Shown one piece after another: positions 51,032 through 60,675 of a stretch of 64,000 nt of DNA (positions within the stretch are counted from its first letter, which is position 1; each line of letters opens with the position of its first letter). A program made the translations under genes and the position numbers. The notes below the pieces were generated by a model. That model made no database searches. It was not told the origin of the DNA and was given only the letters and a program-made list of their open reading frames with translations. This stretch comes from an uncultured Lachnospiraceae bacterium (GTDB lineage Bacteria; Bacillota; Clostridia; Lachnospirales; Lachnospiraceae): positions 1-64,000 of the forward strand of contig CANQRU010000012.1 in assembly GCA_947626395.1 (NCBI GenBank). Reading direction: 5' to 3'.

Positions 51032-51931
51032 ATGGCGATGGAATATAAGACGTCGCACAGGGCGTACGCGGCGTGGAATTACCGGCAGGAGATCGAGGAT
51101 CTGAACCGGGCTTCGGAGCAGGGCTGGCAGCTGGTGCGCGGCGGCTGCTTTTACAGCCGGTTCGTGAAGAATCCGGACGTGCGCTACCGCTACCAGATGG
51201 ACTGGCGGAAGGTGGAGGATATGGGCCGCTATATCGAGACCTTCCGGGAGCAGGGCTGGGAATATGTGAGTTCTTCGTTTAACGGCTGGCATTTTTTCCG
51301 CAAGTTTTACGATCCGGCGCTTAAAGAGGAGGATTACGAGATCTTCACGGACCGGGAATCACTTCAGGCGATGACCCGCCGCTGGTCGCGTGTTGTCATG
51401 GCCATTAGCGCGGTGCTCCTGGTGGTTGCATTGATAATCATCGTACAGGAAATTCGGACACCGAACATTCCACGGCTGCTGCAGACACTGATCCTGCTGG
51501 CTGCGTGCGCATTTCTGATGCGGGGCGGATTTCTTATGCGCAGCCAGGGTACTATCCGTCCCGGCGACAATACGCTGCTGCATGGGTTCCTTCTTTTCCT
51601 TGTCGTCGGCTGGGCCGGGATGATGGCTCTTCTGATCCTGCGGCCGGATTTTTCCATACACCAATATACGGCGGAGCTGAGCGAGCCGTATGAGGATAAC
51701 CGGTTTGCGGAATTTGAGGTGCATTATCCGGATTTTTATTATCTGGATCTGAAGATCGGTGCGGACGCGCCGTTTGCGTTTTCGGTCGTAAATGAGGCGG
51801 GCGAGGCGGTGTATTCCGTGACCGGAACGGATATCGATGAGGAGAATATCCGGATCAGGCTTAAGCGGGGGAAATATTGGCTTTTGTCCTCCTGCGGGGC
51901 GGGGTTTGAGCTGGAGAGTTATCTGAATTGA
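51032..51931 (+). CDS. DUF2812 domain membrane protein
   Basis: This protein of 299 residues has an N-terminal DUF2812 domain (about 1-110; YRYQMDWRKVEDMGRYIETF and GWEYVSSSFNGWHFFRK), then hydrophobic segments around 118-140, 148-165 and 182-202, and a C-terminal extracytoplasmic domain (about 205-299) with a beta-rich pattern ending in FELESYLN. Such proteins accompany PadR regulators; their role is not known, though membrane stress has been proposed. It starts at ATG 51032 with GGAGGTG upstream inside the PadR gene. Confidence 0.85.
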   Translation: MAMEYKTSHRAYAAWNYRQEIEDLNRASEQGWQLVRGGCFYSRFVKNPDVRYRYQMDWRKVEDMGRYIETFREQGWEYVSSSFNGWHFFRKFYDPALKEEDYEIFTDRESLQAMTRRWSRVVMAISAVLLVVALIIIVQEIRTPNIPRLLQTLILLAACAFLMRGGFLMRSQGTIRPGDNTLLHGFLLFLVVGWAGMMALLILRPDFSIHQYTAELSEPYEDNRFAEFEVHYPDFYYLDLKIGADAPFAFSVVNEAGEAVYSVTGTDIDEENIRIRLKRGKYWLLSSCGAGFELESYLN

Positions 51932-52013
51932 GATACGCCTGGCGGCTGTGGGACTGTTAATGCAGCCGCCAGGTTTCGTTTCTATAGATCCAATGCTTCC
52001 GATCCCGGCATTT

Positions 52014-53306
52014 TCACAGAAGTTCCCGCGCTTTTCGCGCAAGATATGGGGGCATATTTGTGATAGTTCCGCTTTTCAGGTAGCCTCTGTCGGAGAAACG
52101 CAGTGCGCAGGATGGCTTTCTTTCCGACACATATCGTTTGAAGGACGGCGCGGATTTATCCGTTCCGCCCTTCACCTCGACCGGAATGATCTCGGTTCCG
52201 TATTGAAGAAGAAAATCGATCTCGCTGTTTTTATCGGCATAATAGCGCGGCGCGGCATCAAATTGTCCGCGGAGCTGCTGCAGGATATAATTCTCGGTCA
52301 GAGGGCCTTTGAACTGATAATCGCTTTTCAGAAGGATCGCGCTGTTGTCGATTCCTGCCATCTGCTTGAGAAGGCCGGTATCGAAGACAAAAAGCTTGAA
52401 GGCGTCCAGTTTATCAAAAGCGGACAGCGGGTGCTCCGGTTTTGAAACGTTATAGACGCGGTTCAGCATTCCGGCAGAAACGAGCCACTCGATGGCTTCT
52501 TCAAAATCCCTCGCGCGTCCGCCTTCTCGGACGGCGCCGTACATGAATTTCTCGTTTTCCTTGGCAAGCTGTGACGGAATGCTTCGAAACACCATAAGCA
52601 GGCGCCCGCTGTTGATTCTGCCGTTATGTTTGGAGAAATCATTTTCATAGATCTCAATCAGCTCCCGCTGGATGCGGCTGATGCGGGCCGGGTCTTTGAA
52701 ACGGATCCAGGAATCGACGCACTCCGGCATCCCTCCGATGATAAGATAGGAGCGATAGGCGTCCATCAGGCGGTTATGGAAGATCTCTTCAATGATCTGG
52801 TTTTTCCGGATCGTCTGGTAGTATGCAAATAACGGTGCGTCCGTCGCTTCGAGAAACTCATCAAATGTCATCGGAGATAGTTCAAGCAGATTGACCATGC
52901 CTACCGGGTAGGATTTCGGCTGAGCGAGCAGTGTGCCCAGAAGGCTGCCCGCCGCGATCACATGGTATTCATTGGCATTCTCCCTGAAGTATTTGAGAGC
53001 GTTCAGCGCATCCGGACATTCCTGAATCTCGTCAAAAATCAGGAGTGTTTTTTCGGGAAGGATCTTCCGGCCTGCGATCAGAGACAGCAGTTCGACAATG
53101 CGCTGCGGATTCTTGTTCTTTTCAAAAATGGATTTCAGTTCGTCTTCCTCATCAAAATTCAGGTAGACAAAGCTTTCGTAGGAAGTTCGTCCGAACTCCT
53201 TCATCAGCCATGTTTTGCCGACCTGACGCGCGCCTTTCAGAACCAGCGGCTTGCGGTCGGGGCTGGCCTTCCATGCGGCCAGGTCGCGGATTGCGCTGCG
53301 GTACAT
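52014..53306 (-). CDS. AAA-type ATPase with DUF4143 domain
   Basis: This protein of 430 residues has an AAA_14 ATPase domain, with Walker A GARQVGKTWLMKEFG (about 25-40) and Walker B TLLIFDEIQECPDALNALK, and a C-terminal DUF4143 domain with a nuclease-like ending (NSEIDFLLQYGTEIIPVEVK). The family is common in bacteria and its function is unsettled; it is often called a predicted ATPase. ATG 53306 begins the fold after AAGGA; the frame runs further upstream without support. It is isolated from its neighbours in orientation. Confidence 0.85.
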   Translation of the reverse strand: MYRSAIRDLAAWKASPDRKPLVLKGARQVGKTWLMKEFGRTSYESFVYLNFDEEDELKSIFEKNKNPQRIVELLSLIAGRKILPEKTLLIFDEIQECPDALNALKYFRENANEYHVIAAGSLLGTLLAQPKSYPVGMVNLLELSPMTFDEFLEATDAPLFAYYQTIRKNQIIEEIFHNRLMDAYRSYLIIGGMPECVDSWIRFKDPARISRIQRELIEIYENDFSKHNGRINSGRLLMVFRSIPSQLAKENEKFMYGAVREGGRARDFEEAIEWLVSAGMLNRVYNVSKPEHPLSAFDKLDAFKLFVFDTGLLKQMAGIDNSAILLKSDYQFKGPLTENYILQQLRGQFDAAPRYYADKNSEIDFLLQYGTEIIPVEVKGGTDKSAPSFKRYVSERKPSCALRFSDRGYLKSGTITNMPPYLARKARELL

Positions 53307-53639
53307 AACATCATCGTCCTTACTTTGCAAATGTGGTGCGTTTATAGATTCTCTCCAAGCTTTTTTCATAGCCATAATCATAGATTAGCACATTTTTCTG
53401 AACGATTCAAGCGTGTAGGCCCACATTTTTTCGGATAAATAAACGAAATATATTCACATTTTTCCAAAACGATGAATGCACATTTGTACTGGTCAGGAAA
53501 AGTGGACAAGAAATGCGCAGCGGTAACCGGCGATTTCGGTTGCCTTCGTGATTAACATATTGTAATATAGTATTAACATCGGGCAAGAAACTGCCTGAAC
53601 AGAGAAACGCTAAAAAACGAAACCGGAGGAAAACATTTT
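53307..53639. other. divergent intergenic region
   Basis: Spacer between the ATPase gene and the esterase gene. It is AT-rich, with a run near 53440-53470, and I see no gene or strong structure. Promoter boxes for either side are not convincing. Confidence 0.4.
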
Positions 53640-54551
53640 ATGGAAGTAAAAAACTGGACTTACGAGGAAATTCCGGAGTTTACCGAGAAGGTGGAGGGCG
53701 CCCATATTATTCCGACGACCGGAGATGAGATCGGTGTGGCGTATCTTCATGACGTCGTCTACGCGGAGATCGACGGCGAGAAGCTTCACCTGCAGATCCT
53801 TCTGCCTTACAGCCGCAACAACCAGCAGATGGTCTGCCCCTGCGTGGTGTTCGTTCAGGGTTCCGCCTGGTTTAAGCAGTATGTCTATGGCAATGTGCCC
53901 CAGCTGGCCGGGCTGGTGAAGCGGGGGTATGTGGCGGCTATTGTCGAGTACCGCCACTCCGGCATCGCGCCGTTCCCGGCGCAGATCATGGATGCGAAGA
54001 ATGCGATCCGATTCCTGCGTGTGCATGCGGAAGAGTACCATATCGATCCGGAGAATATCGTGATCTCCGGCGATTCCTCCGGCGGTCATACGGCTATGTA
54101 TGCGGGGATTCTGCATGACGACACGGAAAGTAACCTGTTCCCCGGCGTATCTGCAGAGGTTAAGGGTATCATCAATTACTACGGAAGCTGCAGCGTGATG
54201 AAGGATGATTCCAACCCGATTCAGGTTCTGCACTGTCAGCCGGACAGCCCGGAGGGGATGGTCATGGGACATGTGGATCTGCGGCAGAGGGAGGATCTGA
54301 AACGGAAGCTTTCCGTAGAATGCAATATCACGCCGGAAACGGTGGTGCCGCCGGTGCTGATCTTCCACGGCACGAAGGACCGGACGGTCAACTGCGAGGG
54401 CAGCGTGATCCTCTACCGGCAGCTGCGAAAATGCGGCAAGGAGGTACAGCTGTATTTCATCCAGGGCGGCGACCACGGCGGAGCCGAGTTCTGGACGGAT
54501 CAGGTGCTGGATATCGTGGAGGCGTTTCTGAAGGATGTGTTTGGCCGGTAG
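53640..54551 (+). CDS. alpha/beta hydrolase, acetyl-esterase-like
   Basis: This cytoplasmic esterase of 303 residues has the nucleophile elbow GDSSGGH (Ser146), an oxyanion-type segment CVVFVQGSAWFKQY and late residues for the triad in IFHGTKDRTVNCEGS (Asp) and GGDHGGAEFW (His). The N-terminal ~45 residues are an extension. It starts at ATG 53640 after GGAGG. It opens the glycoside-utilization locus and may remove acyl groups from imported plant glycosides, which is inferred from context. Confidence 0.85.
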   Translation: MEVKNWTYEEIPEFTEKVEGAHIIPTTGDEIGVAYLHDVVYAEIDGEKLHLQILLPYSRNNQQMVCPCVVFVQGSAWFKQYVYGNVPQLAGLVKRGYVAAIVEYRHSGIAPFPAQIMDAKNAIRFLRVHAEEYHIDPENIVISGDSSGGHTAMYAGILHDDTESNLFPGVSAEVKGIINYYGSCSVMKDDSNPIQVLHCQPDSPEGMVMGHVDLRQREDLKRKLSVECNITPETVVPPVLIFHGTKDRTVNCEGSVILYRQLRKCGKEVQLYFIQGGDHGGAEFWTDQVLDIVEAFLKDVFGR

Positions 54552-54581
54552 GTGAAAGCGGCAGATTTTAGACGGTGAAGA

Positions 54582-55832
54582 TCAGGGGAGAGTCTGGTGG
54601 ACTTTCCCCTGATTCTCTTTCCGAAACGCAAGCGGCGTGAGGCCGTATTTCTTTTTGAAGACATTCTGAAAATACGACTGGGACGAGAAACAGAGGTATT
54701 CGCTGATCTCGCTGATCGAACGGTCAGAGTAGAGCAGCAGGCTCCTGCCTTCTTCCAGCTTCCGGCGCATGATGAAATCGCTCAGATTGAATCCCAGTTC
54801 TTTTTTGAACTGTCGCGAGATGCAGGAGCGGCTTTTGCCTACGGCGTCTGCTACGTCTCTGACGCTGACGGGCTGGTTGGTGTGGGTGGAAATGTATTGG
54901 ATGCAGGCAAAGATATCCGGCGAGATGCCCTTTGGAATCCTGCAGGCGGCTACCCGGTTAGTGAAATCCATGCAGGCGGCCTGATTCAGGTGGTTTACCT
55001 CGTCGATCGTCTGCGCTTTTTCGGAAGCCTGAATATAGATATCGCTTAGACGGTAGGCCGTTTCTACGTCAAGGCCGCCGGCGATACTGTGGCGGGTAAG
55101 CAGGGTTACAGACGCGATCAGGATATTTTTCTCCTGCCGCAGGGAATTGCCGCCGATGACGCCGGCCTGCAGCTTCTGCGCTTTTTGGAACAGGGTTTCG
55201 AGTGCGGCCGTGTCTCCGTTCTCTACACAGCGCAGCAGTTCCAGCTCGAACTGATAGGTATTATGGAAATTTTCGTCTTCTTTGGCCTGGTATAGCTCGG
55301 CGGTGTGACGCTGCCCAATCTGCGAGATATTCTCGGTGCTGACACGACGGAAATAGGTCAGAGGATCGATCAGACTGCCGTTCAGTTCCCGATACAGCAG
55401 GGTCAGCAGGCAGATAAACTGTTCAAATGTGACCTGTGGGGTCATACTTAGAAAATTCTCTACCTGCTCCGCGTAGGCAGAGGAAATGGAGGACTCTGTC
55501 AGAATGCGCGGCAGAGCGCGGGGGCGGATGCGGCTGGTGGAAACCGGACCGGCGATGATGTATTCGTCCGTATCCAGATTCCGGACGATTCCGTAGAACA
55601 GGTATTCAGAGGAGACTGCGTGGTCAAGACCGGTACCCTTCTGAAGCAGCAGCGGGCGGAATGTTTCGGTCAGATCCCATTCCCGATGTATGTCCGGATA
55701 TGCCGCCAGAAGCTCGCTTTGCCTGTAATATGCGACAGGCAGGAACGTGGAATGGTAGAAAATCTGCAGGTAGCGGCAGATATCGCCGGATGCCTTGCGG
55801 TTCGGTATTTCCTCGCTTTTTCTGTCTTTCAT
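54582..55832 (-). CDS. AraC family transcriptional regulator
   Basis: This protein of 416 residues has a large N-terminal ligand or signal-binding part (about 1-300) and a C-terminal double HTH (about 310-410): VRDVADAVGKSRSCISRQFK and SISEISEYLCFSSQSYFQNV, ending with the conserved FKKKYGLTPLAFR. It starts at ATG 55832 after AAAGGAG. It is divergent from the GPH symporter gene and convergent with the esterase gene; it is the likely activator of the glycoside locus. The ligand is unknown. Confidence 0.9.
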   Translation of the reverse strand: MKDRKSEEIPNRKASGDICRYLQIFYHSTFLPVAYYRQSELLAAYPDIHREWDLTETFRPLLLQKGTGLDHAVSSEYLFYGIVRNLDTDEYIIAGPVSTSRIRPRALPRILTESSISSAYAEQVENFLSMTPQVTFEQFICLLTLLYRELNGSLIDPLTYFRRVSTENISQIGQRHTAELYQAKEDENFHNTYQFELELLRCVENGDTAALETLFQKAQKLQAGVIGGNSLRQEKNILIASVTLLTRHSIAGGLDVETAYRLSDIYIQASEKAQTIDEVNHLNQAACMDFTNRVAACRIPKGISPDIFACIQYISTHTNQPVSVRDVADAVGKSRSCISRQFKKELGFNLSDFIMRRKLEEGRSLLLYSDRSISEISEYLCFSSQSYFQNVFKKKYGLTPLAFRKENQGKVHQTLP

Positions 55833-56145
55833 AGAGTTCTCCTTTACCGGTCAATTCTCTGCAGTCTGGAAGTTTGATGACTGGCAGCGCTATTTTATAT
55901 ATGCTGGGTTGTTGAATGCCTGATGACACAATTTTACAATAAATAGCACAGAATTACAATACATTATCCCGATATTCCGGTATGATAAGGTTAAATCAAA
56001 GGAATCTGCGCAGGAAGCCTTCGAAGCAGCACCGTATATTCGCTCAAACCGCGGGGACTGTCCGCCGGTCCGCCTAAATATCCGTGCAGGGCAGCGGCGG
56101 CAGCAGAGTATGCGGCCACAAACAATAAGAAGAGAGGGATAAAGA
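55833..56145. other. divergent region between araC and the symporter gene
   Basis: A 313-base spacer with an AT-rich middle and a possible -10 box TATGAT at 55981-55986, without a good -35 box, as is common for AraC-activated promoters. The last ~130 bases are GC-rich. No gene is seen. Confidence 0.45.
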
Positions 56146-57552
56146 ATGGCAAAGAAAGATCTTGGCAAAGACAAATTCGGCGTTCAGCGCGTGATGCGCC
56201 GGAAAGACTATCTGGGCGACTGCCTGGGGCAGTTCTCCTTAAATGCGATCAGCGGTCTGGTCGGTCAGCTGACTTACTTCTACACCGATAAGGTAGGAGT
56301 CGCAGCAGGCGCAGTAGCGACCGCGTTTCTGGTCGTTCGTATCATTGACGCGTTTACCGATGTGATCATGGGCAATATTGTGGACCATACGCTGATCAAA
56401 GGGGAACGCTACAGGCCCTGGCTGCTCCGGATGGTGATTCCGACGGCGCTTATGATCATTTTGCTGTTTACGGTTCCCAGCGGTGCGCCTTCCGGCGTCC
56501 AGATCGCATATATGTTTATTACGAATTTCCTGCTGAGTGCGATCATTTATACGGTTATCTGCGTCCCGTATTCGGCGCTGACCGTAGTCCGCACAGCCAG
56601 TCAGGAGGAGCGGAGCAGAATGGGAACCTGGCGTGCGGCGGCAGGCTACATATCCGGCATGGTGATCGTGGTTGCCATTATCCCGATTACGAATATGCTG
56701 GGCGGCGACCAGAGAGCATGGATCATTTTCGGCAGCGTGCTGGGTATCCTTGCGGCTGTCCTTCTGTTCATTACCTGGAAGACCAGCCGTGAGACCAATC
56801 CGGCCGACGCGGTGCAGGAAGCGCAGCAGGACGAGGAGGCCGTCCCGATGAAGGAAGCGGTCGGTTTCCTGTTCCGGAATAAATACTGGGTATTGGCGCT
56901 TATCATGGGCGTCTGCGCGAACGTGGTCTATGGACTCGGCAATTCCTCCGGTACCTATTACGCGAAATGGATCTACGGCGATGACAACCTGATGGGGATC
57001 ATGGGTGCGGTAGGTATGATCCCGACGCTCCTCGGATTTTTGACGGTCGGACTGTTTATCAAATTCCTGGGCGTGACCAAGACGCTTCGTGCGACATTCG
57101 CGATCGGCGCGGCGTCCCAGCTGCTGCGTCTTATTAACCCATATCATTTCGGGTTTAACCTGCTGATGGGGTGCTTCAGCACCTTTGCCAATATTCCGAT
57201 GATGTGCGTGCTGGGCGTGCTGACGGCTATGGCGATCGATTATAATGAGTATCAGTTCGGAAAACGTATGGTGGCGGTTTCCCAGAGTGCCAGCAGCTTT
57301 GCGGGAAAGATCGGAAATGGAATGGGCACATCCCTGATCGGCTGGTCCCTGGCGCTGGCTTCGTATGATGGGGGGGCGGCAGTACTGACCGAAGCCACCA
57401 AACAGGCTATTTTCACCTTTAATATCTACGCGCCGGCTTTGATGTTTATCATCATGCTGGTCTGCTCCATGAAGTTCGACCTGGAGGCGAAACTGCCGGG
57501 AATCCAGAAGGAGATCGCACAGAGAAAGGCGAAAGGAAGCGCGAAGGCGTGA
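56146..57552 (+). CDS. GPH-family sugar:cation symporter
   Basis: This inner-membrane transporter of 468 residues belongs to the glycoside-pentoside-hexuronide family. Twelve hydrophobic segments are seen, and family motifs include YTVICVPYSALT and RSRMGTWRAAAGYISG, with RIIDAFTDVIMGNIVDHT in the N-terminal half. It imports glycosides with Na+ or H+. It starts at ATG 56146 after GAGAGG. It lies 76 bases upstream of the GH78 gene and is probably co-transcribed with the three hydrolases. Confidence 0.92.
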   Translation: MAKKDLGKDKFGVQRVMRRKDYLGDCLGQFSLNAISGLVGQLTYFYTDKVGVAAGAVATAFLVVRIIDAFTDVIMGNIVDHTLIKGERYRPWLLRMVIPTALMIILLFTVPSGAPSGVQIAYMFITNFLLSAIIYTVICVPYSALTVVRTASQEERSRMGTWRAAAGYISGMVIVVAIIPITNMLGGDQRAWIIFGSVLGILAAVLLFITWKTSRETNPADAVQEAQQDEEAVPMKEAVGFLFRNKYWVLALIMGVCANVVYGLGNSSGTYYAKWIYGDDNLMGIMGAVGMIPTLLGFLTVGLFIKFLGVTKTLRATFAIGAASQLLRLINPYHFGFNLLMGCFSTFANIPMMCVLGVLTAMAIDYNEYQFGKRMVAVSQSASSFAGKIGNGMGTSLIGWSLALASYDGGAAVLTEATKQAIFTFNIYAPALMFIIMLVCSMKFDLEAKLPGIQKEIAQRKAKGSAKA

Positions 57553-57628
57553 AAACGGCACTTCGCAAGTGAGAGAATGGTGCTGCGCAAGCGGCTTCAT
57601 CAACCGGGTATAAAGGAGGGACTTTGTT

Positions 57629-60574
57629 GTGCTGCAAATAGAAAAGCTGCGTGTAGAATATCGTGAGAACCCGATCGGGCTGGATGTGGCGGAGCCGCGA
57701 TTCTCCTGGATCTTAAAGACGGAGAAAGAAAACTGTATGCAGTCGGCATACAGGCTCTGTGTGAGGGAGACGGCGAATGCGGACCTGGGGGCGGCGAATG
57801 TGGTCAGGCCGGAAGCGGAACATGCAGACCGGCCGGCTGCGGATGCAGGTGATACGGCCGCGGAAAATGCTGGAAGGCCGGATGCGGACAAAGATACGGC
57901 GTGCGGCCTCTGCGTCTGGGATTCGTTACGTGTGGAAAGCGATCAGTCGGTGCTCGTGGAGTATGCGGGGGCATCGCTTAAGCCGGAGACCGCATACCGT
58001 TATCGGGTGACGGTGTGGGATCGGGAAGGCGAATGTGCGGAGGCGGAAGGAAGCTTTGAGACCGGACTTCTGCAGCCGGAGAACATGGCGGCGGATTGGA
58101 TCACTTCCGGCTTTGGTGAGGAAGAAAAAGCCTGCCCGGTATTTACTCGCTCGTTCATGCTGCGGGGAGAGGTAAAGAAGGCGAGACTCTATGCCACGGC
58201 GCTTGGCCTGTATGAGATCGAACTAAACGGGGAGAAGGTCGGAGATGCGTACTTCGCGCCCGGCTGGACCAGTTACGGGCATCGGATTCAGTATCAGACG
58301 TATGATGTGACGGAGCTGTTGCGGAAGGCGGGATCTGTGCCGGCCGGTGCGCCGGGAAAGGATTCGTCTGCAGGCGGACGTCCGGTCTGTATGCAGATCA
58401 CCGTGGCCGACGGCTGGTATAAGGGGCCGTTCGGGTTCACTCTGCGTCCGAATATTTACGGGGATCAGACCGCGGCGCTGGCGGAACTGCACATTACTTA
58501 TGCTGATGGTTCCGTTCAGACTGTGAAGACGGACAGGGACTGGCAGGTACAGACCGGCCAGATCCGGGAGAGCCAGATCTACTTCGGAGAGACGTTTGAC
58601 AGTACATGGGACTCACAGTCATCGGCCCCGCAGCCGGCCCGCATCCTCGCAAAGGACAAATCCATGCTGACTGCGCAGGAGAGCGAGCCGGTGCGGATCA
58701 CCTGCCGCACGGAGGCGAAAGAACTTATTGTGACACCGAAGGGCGAACTGGTGCTGGATTTCGGCCAGAACATGAGCGGGTTTGTTGAGGTTCATGTGAC
58801 CGGGCGGGACGGATGCGGGGCACTCGGCCAGAAGATCATTATCCATCACGCGGAGACGCTGGATAAGGACGGCAATTTCTATCCGGAGACGCTGCGTCAG
58901 GCCGTGTCGGTCGATACGTATATCTGCGACGGAACGGAGCGGGTGTTCCGGCCCCATTTCACATTCCACGGCTTCCGTTATATCCGGCTTGAAGGGCTTG
59001 AGAAGGGTGCAGTCCGGCCGGAGAATTTCGTCGCCTGTACGCTGCATACGGATATGGAACCCACCGGCAGCTTTCATTGTTCCGACGAACGGGTCAACAG
59101 GCTTTGGAGCAACATCGGCTGGGGCATGCGCGGCAATTTTCTGGATATCCCTACGGACTGTCCGCAGCGTGACGAGCGTCTGGGCTGGACCGGCGACGCG
59201 CAGGTGTTTTCGGCGACGGCCTCCTATCTGCGAAATACGGCCCTGTTCTATGAGAAATGGCTTCGCGACCTGAAGGCGGAACAGACGAAGGAGTGGGGCG
59301 TGCCGCATGTGATTCCGAATATTCTGGGAGATCAGGCTTCGGCCGCCGCATGGAGCGACGCGGCGACGGTGATTCCGTGGGTGGTCTATGAGACCTTCGG
59401 CGATAAGCGGGTGCTTAAGGAACAGTTCGAGAGCATGAAGGGCTGGGTGGATTACATTACGGAGCACTGTGGGGAGAACGGCCTGTGGCAGAACGGCTTC
59501 CAGTACGGCGACTGGCTGGCGCTGGATAAAGAGGAGAGCGCGGACCGAACGGGCGCTACGGACAAATATCTGGTGGCAAACGCCTATTACGCGTATTCCT
59601 GCGGGATCGTGGCGAAGGCGGCGAAAGTGCTGGGGCGCGAAGACGAAGCGGTTCGTTATGAGGCGCTCTGCCGGGATATTACGGAACGCTTCAATGACGA
59701 GTATATCACGCGGACCGGGCGCCTGGTCAGTGAGACGCAGACCGGTTGTGTGCTGGCGCTGCATTTCCATCTGGCGAAGGAGGAGTACCGGGAGCGGATC
59801 CTCGGTTCGCTGGTGAACAATATCGAGAACCACAAGAACCATCTGGCGACGGGCTTTGTGGGGACGCCTTATCTCTGCCTGGCGCTGTCGGACTGCGGCC
59901 GTCATGATCTGGCGGGAACCATTTTCCTGCAGGAGGATTATCCTTCCTGGCTGTACGCGGTGAAAATGGGCGCGACGACGATCTGGGAGCGGTGGAATTC
60001 CATCATGCCGGACGGAAGCTTCGACGTGTCGGGGATGAATTCGCTGAACCATTACGCCTACGGTTCCATCGGCGAGTGGATGGTGAAGAAGGTAGCCGGA
60101 CTTACGCTTTTGGAACCCGGGTATAAGAGATTTCGGGTAAAGCCTATGTTCGTGAAGGGGATTACCCATGCGGAAGCGGTCTATGAGAGCGTTTACGGAA
60201 CGATCCGGGCGGCGTGGAAATGTGAGGACCATCAGATCACGGTGGATGTGACGGTTCCGGCCAATACTTCGGCGGAAATTCTCCTGCCGGAAAAGGATGG
60301 CGTGATCACGGTGGGTTCCGGCACATACCACTATGCGTATGCGACCCGGACCAGCCTTGAAAAAGCGCGGTATTCCATGGATTCCACACTGCAGCAGATC
60401 GTGGCGGAGCCGCTGGCGGTGGAGCTGTTTAACCGGTACGCGCCCGGTGCGCTGGACGGTCCGATGATTCAGTTTGCGTATCAGATGACGATGGCGGAAA
60501 TGTGCGCGGTAGCGCCGGAGGCCAGACCGCTCTATGAGATGATCGTAAACACGTTGAATGCGCAGTGTCAGTAA
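57629..60574 (+). CDS. GH78 alpha-L-rhamnosidase
   Basis: This enzyme of 981 residues removes terminal alpha-L-rhamnose. Its order is an N-terminal beta domain, a carbohydrate-binding-like domain (SRSFMLRGEV-type start near 170; ATALGLYEIELNGEKVGDAY), a linker domain, the (alpha/alpha)6 barrel (about 480-830) and a C-terminal beta domain. The GH78 motif DCPQRDERLGWTGDAQ spans 510-525, with acidic residues Asp510, Asp515, Glu516 and Asp523. No signal peptide is seen, so substrates are imported by the adjacent symporter. It starts at GTG 57629 after AAGGAGG. An Ala/Asp-rich insertion of ~35 residues near 50-85 is unusual. Confidence 0.93.
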   Translation: MLQIEKLRVEYRENPIGLDVAEPRFSWILKTEKENCMQSAYRLCVRETANADLGAANVVRPEAEHADRPAADAGDTAAENAGRPDADKDTACGLCVWDSLRVESDQSVLVEYAGASLKPETAYRYRVTVWDREGECAEAEGSFETGLLQPENMAADWITSGFGEEEKACPVFTRSFMLRGEVKKARLYATALGLYEIELNGEKVGDAYFAPGWTSYGHRIQYQTYDVTELLRKAGSVPAGAPGKDSSAGGRPVCMQITVADGWYKGPFGFTLRPNIYGDQTAALAELHITYADGSVQTVKTDRDWQVQTGQIRESQIYFGETFDSTWDSQSSAPQPARILAKDKSMLTAQESEPVRITCRTEAKELIVTPKGELVLDFGQNMSGFVEVHVTGRDGCGALGQKIIIHHAETLDKDGNFYPETLRQAVSVDTYICDGTERVFRPHFTFHGFRYIRLEGLEKGAVRPENFVACTLHTDMEPTGSFHCSDERVNRLWSNIGWGMRGNFLDIPTDCPQRDERLGWTGDAQVFSATASYLRNTALFYEKWLRDLKAEQTKEWGVPHVIPNILGDQASAAAWSDAATVIPWVVYETFGDKRVLKEQFESMKGWVDYITEHCGENGLWQNGFQYGDWLALDKEESADRTGATDKYLVANAYYAYSCGIVAKAAKVLGREDEAVRYEALCRDITERFNDEYITRTGRLVSETQTGCVLALHFHLAKEEYRERILGSLVNNIENHKNHLATGFVGTPYLCLALSDCGRHDLAGTIFLQEDYPSWLYAVKMGATTIWERWNSIMPDGSFDVSGMNSLNHYAYGSIGEWMVKKVAGLTLLEPGYKRFRVKPMFVKGITHAEAVYESVYGTIRAAWKCEDHQITVDVTVPANTSAEILLPEKDGVITVGSGTYHYAYATRTSLEKARYSMDSTLQQIVAEPLAVELFNRYAPGALDGPMIQFAYQMTMAEMCAVAPEARPLYEMIVNTLNAQCQ

Positions 60575-60675
60575 GTCTTGCAAGGTTACAGGATACAGGG
60601 TTATCGAAGAAAGACGGCTGCATATCGTGCTGTGACCGGAGAGACGTGTGACGATGACAGGATAAGGAGAAAGAC

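Noticed and set aside
56239-57891. Long minus-strand frame opposite the GPH symporter
   Set aside because: Antisense shadow; the sense gene has clear family motifs and a ribosome site.
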